From Eutreptiella sp. 'Long Island Sound 2002' (lineage: Eukaryota > Euglenozoa > Euglenophyceae > Eutreptiales > Eutreptiaceae), in NCBI GenBank assembly GCA_964036045.1, contig OZ038391.1, positions 36,741,833 through 36,805,832 on the forward strand: a stretch of 64,000 nt of DNA. Reading direction: 5' to 3'. Made by a program: the position numbers and the translations under genes. Positions 21,201 to 31,500 of this stretch are shown here, in pieces; the stretch's first letter is position 1, and each line of letters opens with the position of its first letter. The notes under the pieces are model-generated. The model searched no databases. It saw only the letters and a program-made list of their open reading frames with translations, and was not told the DNA's origin.

Positions 21201-23830
21201 GAGGGCTCGGGGGGGGGGGGTATACCAGAACCATTGTGGGCTTAGGGGGGGGTATGCCGGAACTTTTGCGGGCTTAGGGGGGGTATGCCGGGATTTTTGT
21301 GGGCTCAGGTGGGGGGTATGCCGGAAATTTTGGAAGCTTGGGGGGGGGTATCCAGAACTATTGTGGGCTCGCGGGGGGGTATGCGAGAACTATTGTGGGC
21401 TCAAGGGGGGGTGTGCCCGAAGTTTCTTCGGCTTAGGGGGGGGTATGGCGGAACTTTTGTGGGCTGAGGGGGGGGTATGCCGGAACTTTTGGGGGCTCAG
21501 GGCCGGGGAACGCCAGAACTTTTGTGGGCTCAGGGGGGGGTATGCCGGAACTTTTGTGGGCTCAAGGGGGGGTATGCCGGAACTATTGTGGGCCTAAGGG
21601 GGGGTATGCCGGAACTTTTGTGGGCTCACGAGGGGGGTATGTCGGAACTTTTGTGGGCTTGGGGGGGTATGCCAGAAATGTTGTGGGCTTAGGGGGGGGT
21701 ATGGCGGAACTTTTGTGGGCTTGGGGGGGGGGTATGCCGGAACTTTTGTGGGCTCAAGGGGGGGGTATGCCAGAACTATTGTGGGCTTAGGGGGGGGTAT
21801 GCCGGAACTTTTGTGGGCTTAGGGGGGGGTATGCTGGAACATTTCGGGGCTCAAGGGGGGGTATGCCGGAACTTTTGGGGGCTCAGGAGGGGCTATGCCG
21901 GAATTTTTGGGGGCTCACGGGGGGGGGTATGTCAGAACTTTTGTGGGCTCAGGAGGGGCTATGCCGGAAATTTTGTGGGCTCAAGGGGGGGGGGGTATGC
22001 CAAAACTATTGTGGGCTTAGGGGGGGGTATGCTGGAACATTTTGGGGCTCAAGGGGGGGTATGCCGGAACTTTTGGGGGCTCAGGGGGGTTATGCCGGAG
22101 CTTTTGTGGGCTCGGGGGGGGGTATGCCGGAACTTTTGAGGGCTCGGGGGGGGGTATGCCGGAACTTTTGCGGGCTTAGGGGGGGTATGCCGGGATTTTT
22201 GTGGCGTTAGGGGGGGGTATGCCGGAACTTTTGGGGGCTCAAGGGGGGGTATGCCGGAACTTTTGGGGGCTTGGGGGGGGGAATGCCGGAACTTTTGTGG
22301 GCTCAAGGGGGGGTATACCGGAACTTTTGTGGGCTCACAAGGGGGTATGCCGGAAGATTTGGGGGCCCAAGGGGGGGTATGCCGGAACTTTTGGGGGCTC
22401 AAGGGGGGGTATGCCGGAGCTTTTGTGGGCTCAGGAGGGGTGTATGCCGGAACTTTCGTGGGCTTGGGGGGGGGTATGCCAGAACTATTGCGGGCTTAGG
22501 GGGGGGTATGCCGGAACTTTTGTGGGCTTAGGGGGGGGTATGCTGGAACATTTCGGGGCTCAAGGGGGGCTATGCCGGAACTTTTGGGGGCTCAGGAGGG
22601 GCTATGCCGGAAATTTTGGGGGCTCACGGGGGGGGTATGTCAGAACTTTTGTGGGCTCGGGAGGGGCTATGCCGGAAATTTTGTGGGCTCAAGGGGGGGG
22701 GGGGTATGCCAGAACTATTGTGGGCTTAGGGGGGGGTATGCCGGAAATTTTGTGGGCGCAAGGGGGGGTATGCCGGAACTTTTGGGGGCTCAGGGGGGGT
22801 TATGCCGGAGCTTTTGTGGGCTCAGGGGGGGGTATGCCGGAACTTTTGAGGGCTCGGGGGGGGGTATACCAGAACCATTGTGGGCTTAGGGGGGGGTATG
22901 CCGGAACTTTTGCGGGCTTAGGGGGGGTATGCCGGGATTTTTGTGGGCTCAGGTGGGGGGTATGCCGGAAATTTTGGAAGCTTGGGGGGGGTATCCAGAA
23001 CTATTGTGGGCTCGCGGGGGGGTATGCGAGAACTATTGTGGGCTCAAAAGGGGGTGTGTGCGAAGTTTCTTCGGCTTAGGGGGGGGTATGGCGGAACTTT
23101 TGTGGGCTGAGGGGGGGGTATGCCGGAACTTTTGGGGGCTCAGGGCCGGGGAACGCCAGAACTTTTGAGGGCTCAGGGGGGGGTATGCCGGAACTTTTGT
23201 GGGCTCAAGGGGGGGTATGCCGGAACTATTGTGGGCCTAAGGGGGGGTATGCCGGAACTTTTGTGGGCTCACGAGGGGGGTATGTCGGAACTTTTGTGGG
23301 CTCAGGAGGGGCTATGCCGGAAATTTTGTGGGCTCCGGGGGGGTATGCCAGAAATGTTGTGGGCTTAGGGGGGGGTATGGCGGAACTTTTGTGGGCTTGG
23401 GGGGGGGTATGCCGGAACTTTTGTGGGCTCAAGGGGGGGGTATGCCAGAACTATTGTGGGCTTAGGGGGGGTTATGCCGGAACTTTTGGGGGCTTGGGGG
23501 TGGATATGCCGGAACTTTCGTGGGCTCAACGGGGGGTATGCCGGAACTTTTGTGGTTCACAGGGGGGTATGCCGGAACATTTGGGGGCTCAAGGGGGGAT
23601 ATGCCGGAACTTTTGAGGGCTTAGGGGGGGGCATGCCGGAACTTTTTTGGGCTTAGGTGTGGGTATGCCGGAAGTTTTGTGGGCTGAGGGGGGGGTATGC
23701 CGGAACTTTCGTGGGCTCATGGGGGGGTATACCGGACTTTTGTGGGCGCACGGGGGCCTTTCTGGAACTATTGTGGGCTTAGGGGGGGGTATGCTGGAAC
23801 TTTTGGGGGCTAACGGGGGGGGAACGCCGG
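20540..23830. repeat. 1.645 kb higher-order repeat, two copies
   Basis: The unit with CCGGGATTTTTGTGGCG is at about 20547 and 22192. TATACCGGAACTTTTGTGG is at about 20669 and 22314, and CCGGGATTTTTGTGGGC at about 21290 and 22933. The copies overlap the end of the 2.2 kb array, so the two amplification events are nested. Confidence 0.8.
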
Positions 23831-25305
23831 AATTTTTGTGGGCTCAAGGGGGGGTATGCCAGAGCTTTTGTGGGCTCACAAAGGGGTATGCCGGAAGATT
23901 TGAGGGCCCAGGGGGGGGTATGCCGGAATTTTCATGGGCTCATGGGGGGGTATGCCGGAACTTTTGTGGGCTTGGGGGGGGGTATGCCAGAACTATTGTT
24001 GGCTTGGGGGGGGTATGCCAGAACTTTTTTGGGCTTAGGGAGGGTATGCCGGAACTATTGTGGGCTTAGGGGGGGGTATGCCGGAACTTTTGGGGGCTCA
24101 CGGGGGGGGGTATGTCAGAACTTTTGTGGGCTCAGTAGGGGCTATGCCGGAAATATTGTGGGCTCGGGGGGGGGTATGCCAGAACTATTGTGGGCTTAGG
24201 GGGGGGTATGCCGGAACTTTTGTGGGCTTAGGGGGGGGTATGCCGGAACTTTTGTGGGCTTAGGAAGGGGTATGCCCGAACATTTCGGGGCTCCGGGGGG
24301 GTATGCCGGAATTTTAGTGGGCTCGGGGGGGGGGTATGCCAGAACCATTGTGGGCTTAGGGGGGGGTATGCGGGAACTTTTGTGGGCTTAGGGGGGGGTA
24401 TGCCGGAAATCTTGTGGGCTGAGGGGGGGTATGCCGGAACTTTTGGGGGCTCAGGAGGGGGTATGCCGGAACTTTTGGGGGCTTGGGGGGGGAATGCCAG
24501 AACTTTTGTGAGCTCAAGGGGGGGTATGCCGGAACTTTTGGGGGCTCACAAGGGGGTATGCCGGAAGATTTGGGGGCCCAAGGGGGGTTAGCCGGAAATT
24601 TTGGGGGCTCAAGGGGGGGTATGCCGGAGCTTTTGTGGGCTCACGGGGGGGTATGCCGGAACTTTTGTGGGCTTGGGGGGGGTATTCCAGAACTATTGTG
24701 GGCTTAGGGGGGGGGTATGCCGGAAATTTTTTGAGGTTAGGGGGGGGTATGCCGGAACTTTTGTGGGCTCCGGGGGGGATATGCCGGAACATTTGTGGGG
24801 CTTGGGGGGTATATGCCGGAACTTTTGGGGGCTCAAGGAGGGGTATGCCGGAGCTTTTGTGGGCTCATGGGGGGGTATGCCGGAATTTGTGGGGGCTCAA
24901 GGGGGGGTATGCCGGAAATTTTGTGGGCTCAAGGGGGGGTATGCCGGAACTATTGTGCGCTTAGGGGGGGTCATGTCCGAACTATTGTGGGCTTAGGGGA
25001 GGGTATGCCGGAAATTTTGTGGACTCGGGGGGGGTACGTCGGTACTTTTGTGGGCTCAGGAGGGGCTATGCAGGAAATTTTGTGGGGTCGGGGGGGGTAT
25101 GCCAGAAATATTGTGGGCTTAGGGGGGGGTATGCCGGAACTATTGTGGCCTTAGGGGGGGGTATGCCGGAACTTTTGTGGGCTCAAGGGGGGTATGCCGG
25201 AACTATTGCGGGCTTAGGGGGGGGTATGCCGGAACTTTTGTGGGCGCAATGGGGGGTATGCCGGAAGATTTGGGGGCCCAGGGGGGGGTATGCCCGAGCT
25301 TTTGT

Positions 25306-25983
25306 GTCAATGATGAAGGAGCACTTCACATCATTTTTGGGTTTAACGAAAGCCAGCACATCGTCCGGGAAGTCCTCCCACTCAAGGGCACCCAAACACG
25401 TGGGGTCCTGGCACAGGAACCCATCGTCCACCAGCACTCCAATCATGCGCCTGGTGTGCAGCGACGGCTGCCATACATCGAATCTCCCACAATCTGGCCC
25501 CGACTTCCAACTTCGTATATCCCAGGTGAGGCGCGTTGGGATGTTCGCGTTCCCCACATCCAAAGGGATGTCCAGGCTGCCCTTCTCTCCAAGGCCCGCA
25601 GCAATCATTCTTTCTGAGATACCTCCCGACGGGCCATCCCCATCATACCCGTCGTAGTCTTGGCCCAGCAAGTCCCAGTTGAGCTCATGCAGATTCCCCA
25701 TGTGGCGTAGGATCGTTTCCAGGTGTGCCTGCCCACCGTCCACATCTCTGAGGCGCTCTCACGCTCGGAGGATCACCGCAAGCGCGGCCCGAAAAAGCTC
25801 ATCCCGCGGGATATCGGAGACCCTCTCGACCCGTCTCGACGCCGACCACGCACATGCCCGCGCCCGCTTATATGTGACCCACGCTCCTGCCGTACTTCCT
25901 CCTCCAACTCCCATGAGACATTTTAACCTTCGCGGCTCGTGCTGCCTGCCCAGCTTGTCGCCGGGTGATGCCTGTCTCGATAT
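25306..25983 (-). pseudogene. reverse transcriptase N-terminal part, copy 2
   Basis: Matches the linker and N-terminal region of the copy 1 RT (to about residue 301 of 720) and is cut off just before motif A, so no catalytic core remains. A TGA lies in frame at 25759-25761, where copy 1 has CGA, a change expected from CpG deamination. Downstream of the break the frame runs on into satellite as a chimeric, non-functional reading frame (25183-25743). Copy 2 reads GFLCQ where copy 1 reads GRCQ, showing small coding divergence. Confidence 0.85.
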
Positions 25984-27220
25984 CCCCCCCCCCCCCTGCC
26001 CCACAGGCCGTCCGTCTAGCCGCCTCCTCACGCGCTGCGTCTCCTCTTTCCCCTCTTTCCCCTCCTACCATCGGTCTTCCGAGGTGAGGGGCTATATGAG
26101 GATGACCCGGAGCACGTGGAATCTCCGGAGTCCCTCTCTGGGGCGTTCCGCTCAAGGATATCGTAGGCCTCAGGGGCCGAGAACTCCGTACACCGCCTGG
26201 TTGCCGTTCCCGCAATCCACGGCCTCCCCTTGAGGTAACTGGGGGGAGTAGGCGTTGTGAATGGGTGCTGGATTTTCCTGGGTGCGGGCAGTTGATGTAG
26301 GCCATTGCCGTTCTTGTGCTCCTCCACCTGAACCACGCCTTGATGCTAGGGATCTTGCCTCCAGCCTTGTACATGGTCGCTGGGCCCCGGCGCCGCCACG
26401 CGTGCCACCTGATGTCCTTCCACTTGGATCCACGCAAAAGGGTCGCCATGACATTCTGCAGTTTGTCCTCAGAGACCAGTCGCTGGAACTTGTCGAGGTT
26501 CCAGCATCGTTGTGCAATCCATGCGCAGAACTGCAACCATTTGAGGGCCACTCCTGAAACCGTACGGGTAATCCAAGCCCTGTGGACTTTGCGGTCATAG
26601 AACTCCGCCGTTCCTGCCAGAACCCCCAGCCTATGGAAGCTGATGCTGGCCGCCTCGCCGACACTGAGGCCCAGCAGTGTTGAAAGTACCGCGAGTCCCA
26701 CCACACACCACTCCAGCTCTGAATCCGCTTGGTGTGCCATGATCTGCAGAGCCTCAAAACTGCCCCACTCCTGCGTTGACTTCTCTTCCAGTCGCTGTGC
26801 TGCCTTGAATGCCTTCCACAGCCGTTTTGGGACCAGCTCGCTGACCACCCCCATGGTGTATGCCATGGCTGCCGCATTGAGGATTGTTTTGACCGAACTG
26901 CTGCCTTTTCCCTCTCGAATGGCATCACACACGACTTGCTCCACGACCTTGTATGGCCCCCACTCCGGCCGGGCCATGTGCGTCTGTCGGAGTCGTCGCA
27001 TTCCTGTCTTGTACATGCCCAGCGATGTCGTGCTACAGGAGTTTGCGAGGACTTGCCAGTTGCTTCCCAGGACCCCATCCTTGCTGTCCGCCTGGGCTCG
27101 ACACAATGCGGCATATGCCCGTCGGTATGCCGGCCATTCCCTGGGGATCTCGTCGTCTTCACTATCCCCCTCCACTTCTCCTTCATGCCAAAGGAATCTG
27201 TTTGTGCTGTCCCCCGCCAT
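25868..27220 (-). CDS. tyrosine recombinase, copy 2 (open frame, catalytic Arg to Ser)
   Basis: A single 450-codon frame from ATG 27220. The N-terminal 90 residues are acidic then basic; the catalytic region spans about 165-310. His273-x-x-Arg276 (HAWR), Trp299 and Tyr308 (AMAYI) are present, but the first catalytic arginine is Ser186 (GLSVGEA, codon 26663-26665), where copy 1 keeps Arg. Loss of this arginine normally abolishes strand cleavage in the family. After about residue 310 the frame continues through the linker that in copy 1 leads into RT, but the 13-base homopolymer shifts it, and it ends 115 residues after the point matching the copy 1 RT frame start. This copy is probably inactive but shows the YR-linker fusion. 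Confidence 0.85.
   Translation of the reverse strand: MAGDSTNRFLWHEGEVEGDSEDDEIPREWPAYRRAYAALCRAQADSKDGVLGSNWQVLANSCSTTSLGMYKTGMRRLRQTHMARPEWGPYKVVEQVVCDAIREGKGSSSVKTILNAAAMAYTMGVVSELVPKRLWKAFKAAQRLEEKSTQEWGSFEALQIMAHQADSELEWCVVGLAVLSTLLGLSVGEAASISFHRLGVLAGTAEFYDRKVHRAWITRTVSGVALKWLQFCAWIAQRCWNLDKFQRLVSEDKLQNVMATLLRGSKWKDIRWHAWRRRGPATMYKAGGKIPSIKAWFRWRSTRTAMAYINCPHPGKSSTHSQRLLPPVTSRGGRGLRERQPGGVRSSRPLRPTISLSGTPQRGTPEIPRAPGHPHIAPHLGRPMVGGERGERGDAAREEAARRTACGAGGGGDIETGITRRQAGQAARAAKVKMSHGSWRRKYGRSVGHI
25984..25996 (-). repeat. 13-base homopolymer in YR-RT linker, copy 2
   Basis: Thirteen C on the plus strand against twelve in copy 1. The extra base takes the YR-linker frame out of register with RT. 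Confidence 0.9.
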
Positions 27221-27289
27221 GCCCCCCCCCCCCCCTGCCGGGGGAAGTCAGGTCTCGCAGTCCCATATCCAGTGGCTGTCGCCACATTC

Positions 27290-27508
27290 TCAACAAGGCC
27301 CCGGGGGGCTCTTTGCCACGTCATAGGCGTTGTCGCCTCTCGCAGTGCAGTAGTAGGTGATGTTCTCCAACTCCGCGAACCTGAATCTCCGTTTTCGGGT
27401 CGCTTCGATCCATGTGCGGGCTCCCAATCTTTCCAACTCCTTGGCAGACCTTGCCGTAACCCGGGACTGCGGTTGCTTCCCGGTGCCCTTATGTGAGCCA
27501 CCAGTCAA
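27290..27508 (-). pseudogene. zinc-knuckle ORF, copy 2 (truncated)
   Basis: Same frame as 6589-6849 but ending after the first Cys of the knuckle: the Gly codon GGA of copy 1 is TGA here, so the C-x2-C-x3-H-x4-C motif is lost. It overlaps the gag stop in the same -1 arrangement, which supports that layout as ancestral. Confidence 0.75.
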
Positions 27509-28415
27509 CTGTGGCCCCCGCTGGGGTACTTCTCTTTATAGTTGTCCTTGGAGACCAGCATTACCTCCCACAGCTCCTTTGCCAGCGTCTCTCCCTTGCC
27601 CTCCTCGTTGGACTCCAGGAATTTCTTCAGTGAAGCTGTCGTCTCACGCATCCATTTGGCATTTCCCGGCGCCTCAACAAACTCGTCTAGTGCTGCAGGG
27701 GTCAGGGGTCGCACGATTTTTGCTCTCCGCTTGTGCTCCAGTCTCACTTTGAGCGCTTCCATTCGTTTTGAGATCTCCTGCTCCTCCGGGTCTACAGATG
27801 CGTCTGGCTTCCCTCCATCTAATGCATCTGCCGATACCAGGTTCAGTTTGTGGCCTTCCCGGATGATGATCCACTTGAAGTTGTCGAACTGGGCCAGTGC
27901 TCCCATTGCCTGGAGCACGAATTCGGGGTCTTCTGGCTTTCGGGTCTCCGGGATGCCCTCAGCAAACTCTCGGATGGCCAGGCGGTGCTTGGCTGCCAGC
28001 TGTGCCACCTCCATTCCCGCCTTTGCGATTTCGGCACTGGAGCAGAGCTTCTCAAAAGTGGTCCACTGCGACTCCAGAACGACTTGATTCGAGCCCTGAT
28101 CTCGTCGCTGACCGCCAGCTCCGTCTCCTTTTTCGCCTTGAACTCCCCTGTCTGGACCTCAATTGTGCATCGACAGCAGCTCTCATAGCCAGCAATGGCG
28201 TGGAGGAGTTTGAGCGGATCTTCTTCCCAGCCAGATGCCACCTTGAGGTCGTGCAGCCATTTGTCGTGGTCCACCCCCGCGTCTCTGATGCGCTGCATGA
28301 TTTCCACTGCCGCTCTCGCCAAGTGGTCTGCGGGGAGGGTGCTCTTGTAGACCTCGAACTGGCCCTTGGAGACGAAGTCTTTGAATGTGAGGGACTCCGT
28401 GCTGATGGCTGACAT
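27505..28415 (-). pseudogene. gag-like protein, copy 2 (frameshifted)
   Basis: Starts at ATG 28415 and reads through the codon that is TAG in copy 1 (CAG here). It then loses frame near 28077, where one A is missing compared with copy 1 (7411-7425 region). The remainder is open in the original frame to the stop at 27505-27507. The two copies thus broke gag by different single events. Confidence 0.75.
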
Positions 28416-28455
28416 TTTGTATGCATCTCCTTACTTGGCCTGACGGGCCTGAGAA

Positions 28456-28528
28456 CCCAAAAATCTTTAAGAGATTCTCTAGTGACAGTGCATATGAGTG
28501 GTATTATGGGGTGAATCCTGTGATTCGC
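28456..28528. repeat. 73-bp repeat of DIRS element, copy 2 5' end
   Basis: Corresponds to 7798-7870 and 2498-2570 with a few substitutions. Copy 2 has no 3' partner because it is truncated. Confidence 0.85.
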
Positions 28529-28541
28529 GTATAGGCGAATC
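28522..28541. repeat. terminal hairpin at element 5' end, copy 2
   Basis: GATTCGC, loop GTATAG, GCGAATC: a perfect 7-bp stem two bases from the satellite edge. Confidence 0.55.
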
Positions 28542-28543
28542 CC

Positions 28544-31500
28544 TTGGTATGCGGGAGCTTTTGTGGGCTCAAGGGGGGTAATGCCGGAACTTTTGTGGGC
28601 TCAAGGGGGGGTATGCCGGAACTTTTGTGGGCTCACAAGGGGTAATGCCGGAACTATGGTGGGCTTAGGGGGGGGTATGCCAGAACTTTTGGGGGCTCAG
28701 GGGGGGGGTATGCCGGAACTTTTTTGGGCTCACGGGGGGGGTATGTCGGAACTTTTGTGGGCTGAGGAGGGGCTATGCCGGAACTTTTGTGGGCTCGGGG
28801 GGGTGGTATGCCGGAACTAATGTGGGCTTGGGGGGGGGTATGCCGGAACTTTTGTGGGCTTAGGGGGGGGGGTACGCCGGAACTTTTGGGGGCTTTGGGG
28901 AGGGGAAACCGAAACATTTGGGGGCTTTGGGGGGGTATGCCGGAAATTTTTGTGGGCTTAGGGGGGGGTATGCCAGAACTGTTGTGCGCTCAGAGGGGTT
29001 TGCCGGAAGGGTACGGGGCTCAAGGGGGGGTACGCCTGAACTTTTGTGGGCTCACGGGGCGGTATAACGGAACTTGTGTGGGCTCAGGGGGGGGGGGGGT
29101 ATGCCGGAACTGTGGCGGGCTTAGGGAGGGGTATGCCGGAACTTTTGGGGGCTCAAAGAGGGTATGCCGGAATATTTTGCGTGCTCAGGGGAGGGGTATG
29201 ACGGAACTCCTCCGAGGCTCACGGGGGGGGATGCCGGAACTTTTGTGGGCTCAGCGCGGGGCTCATGCCGGAACTTTTGTGGGCTCAGGGGGGGGGTATG
29301 CCGGAACTTTTGTGGGCTTAGGGGGGGTCTGCCGGACCTTGTGGGGGCTCAAGGAAGGATATGTCGGAACTTTTGTGGGCTCAAGGGGGGGTATACCGAA
29401 GCTTTTGTGGGCTCAAGGGGGGGTATGCCGGAATTTTTGTGGGCTTAGGGAGGGTATGCCGGAAGTATTGTGGACCTAGGGGGGGGTATGCCGGAACTTT
29501 TGCGGGTTTAGGGGGGGGGTATGCCGGAACTATTGGGGGCTCAGGGCCGGGGTATGCTCGAACCTTTCTGGGCTCACGGGGGGGGTATGTCGGAACTTTT
29601 GTGGGCTTAGGAGAAGCTATGCCTCGGGGGGGGGAGATATGCCAGAACTATTGTGGGATTAGGTGGGGGGGGTATGCCGGAACTATTGTGGGATTAGGTG
29701 GGGGGGTATGCCGGAACTTTTGCGGGCTTAGGGGGGGGGTATGCCGGAACTTTTGTGGGCTCAGGGGGGGGTATGCCGGAACTTTTGGGGGCGCAGGGGG
29801 GAGTATGCCGGAATATTTGGGGGCTTGGCGGGGTTATGCCGGAACTTTTGTGGGCTCAAGGGGGGGTATGCCGGAACTTTTGTGGCCTCACAGGGGGGTA
29901 TGCCGGAACATTTGGGGGCTCAGGGGGGGGGTATGCCGGAACTTTTGGGGGCTTGGGGGGCATATGCCGGAACTTTTGGGGGCTAAAGGGGGGGAATGCC
30001 GGAGCTTTTGGGGGCTCATGGGGGGGTATGCCGGAACTTGTGGGGGCTCAAGGGGGGGTATGCCGAAACTTTTGTGGGCTCAAGGGGGGGTATGCCGGAG
30101 CTTTTGTGGGCTCAAGGGGGGGTATGCAGGAAATTTTGTGGGCTTAGGGAGGGTATGCCGGAACTATTGTGGGCTCAGGGGGGGGTATGCCCGAACTTGT
30201 GGGGGCTTCGGGGGGGGGTATGCCGGAACTATTGTGCGCTTAGCGGGGGGGGGGGGGATGCCGGAACGTTTTTGGGCTCAGGGGGGGGTATGCTGGAACT
30301 TTTGGGGGCTTGGGGGGGGTATGCCGGAACTTTTGTGGGCTCAAGGGGGGGTATGCCGGAACCTTTGTGGGCTCATAGGGGGGTATGCCGGAACATTTGG
30401 GGGCTCAAGGGGAGGTATGCCGGAACTTTTGGGGGCTCAAGGGGGGTATGCCGGAGCTTTTGTGGGCTCAGGGGGGGGTATGCAGGAACTTTTGTGGGCT
30501 CGGGGGGGGGTTACGCCAGAACTATTGTGGGCTTACGGGGGGGTATGCCGGAACTTTTGTGGGCTGAGGGGGGGGTATGCCGGAACTTTTGGGGGCTCAG
30601 GGCCGGGGTATGCCACAACTATTGTGGGCTTAGGGGGGGGTATGCCGGAAATTTTGTGGGCTTAGGGGGGGGTATGCCGGAACTGTTGTGGGCTCAGGGG
30701 GGGGTATGCCGGAACTTTTGGGGGCTCAAGGGGGGGTATGCCGGAACTTTTGGGGGCTTGGGGGGGGTATGCCAGAACTTTTGTGGGCTCAAGGGGGGGT
30801 ATGCCGGCTCTTTTTTGGGCTCACAGGGGGGGTATGCCGGAAAATGTGGGGGCTCAGGGGGGGGGGTATGCCCGAATTTTTGGGGGCTCAGGGGGGGGGT
30901 GTGCCGGAGCTTTTGTGGGCTCAGGGGGGGGTATGCCGGGACTTTTGTGGGCACGGGGGGGGATATGCCAGAACTATTGTGGGCTTGGGGGGGGGGGCTT
31001 GCCGGAACTTCTTTGGGTATAAGGGGGGGTATGCCGGAACTTTTGTGGGCTGAGGGGGGGGTATGCCGGAACTTTTGGTGGCTCAGGGCCGGGGAATGCC
31101 AGAACTATTGTGCGCTTAGAAGGGGGTATGCCGGAACTTTTGCGGCCTTAGAGGGTGGTATGCCGGAACTTTTGTGGGCTCAAGGGGGGGGGGTATGCCG
31201 GAACTTTTGGGGGCTTGGGGGGGAATGCCGGAACTTTTGTGGGCTCAAGGGGGGATATGCCGGAACTTTTGTGGGCTCACAAGGGGTAATGCCGGAAGAT
31301 TTGGGGGGGCCGGGCCGGAGCTTTTGGGGGCTTGGGGGGGAATGCCGGAACTTTTGTGGGCTCAAGGGGGGGCATGCCGGAACTTTTGTGGGCTCAGGGG
31401 GGGGTATGCCGGAACTTTTGTGGGCTCGGGGGGGTGGTATGCCGGAACTAATGTGGGCTTGGGGGGGGGTATGCCGGAACTTTTGTGGGCTTAGGGGGGG

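Larger units (their letters stand above)
7886..25305. repeat. 31-32 bp G-rich satellite, block B
   Basis: 17.4 kb of uninterrupted satellite with the same unit as block A. Common variants are CCAGAAC and CTGGAAC in place of CCGGAAC, CTCA against CTTA, and TTTTGTGG against TTTTGGGG. Higher-order copies are visible (listed separately). No unique sequence longer than about one unit is seen, and no gene is supported. Confidence 0.97.
25306..28543 (-). mobile_element. DIRS-type retrotransposon, copy 2 (3' half missing)
   Basis: Colinear with 4649-7885 of copy 1 at high identity, with scattered substitutions and a few single-base indels. It retains the 5' end, gag, zinc-knuckle and YR regions and the first RT segment, and stops abruptly at satellite at 25305/25306, before RT motif A. 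RNase H, the accessory ORF and the 3' repeat are absent. Its 5' side is followed by the same order of satellite variants as copy 1, which argues for duplication of element plus flank. Confidence 0.9.

Noticed and set aside
25183-25743. Chimeric ORF joining RT N-terminal region to satellite
   Set aside because: It exists only because the satellite is stop-poor next to the truncation. It has no start of its own and no catalytic core.
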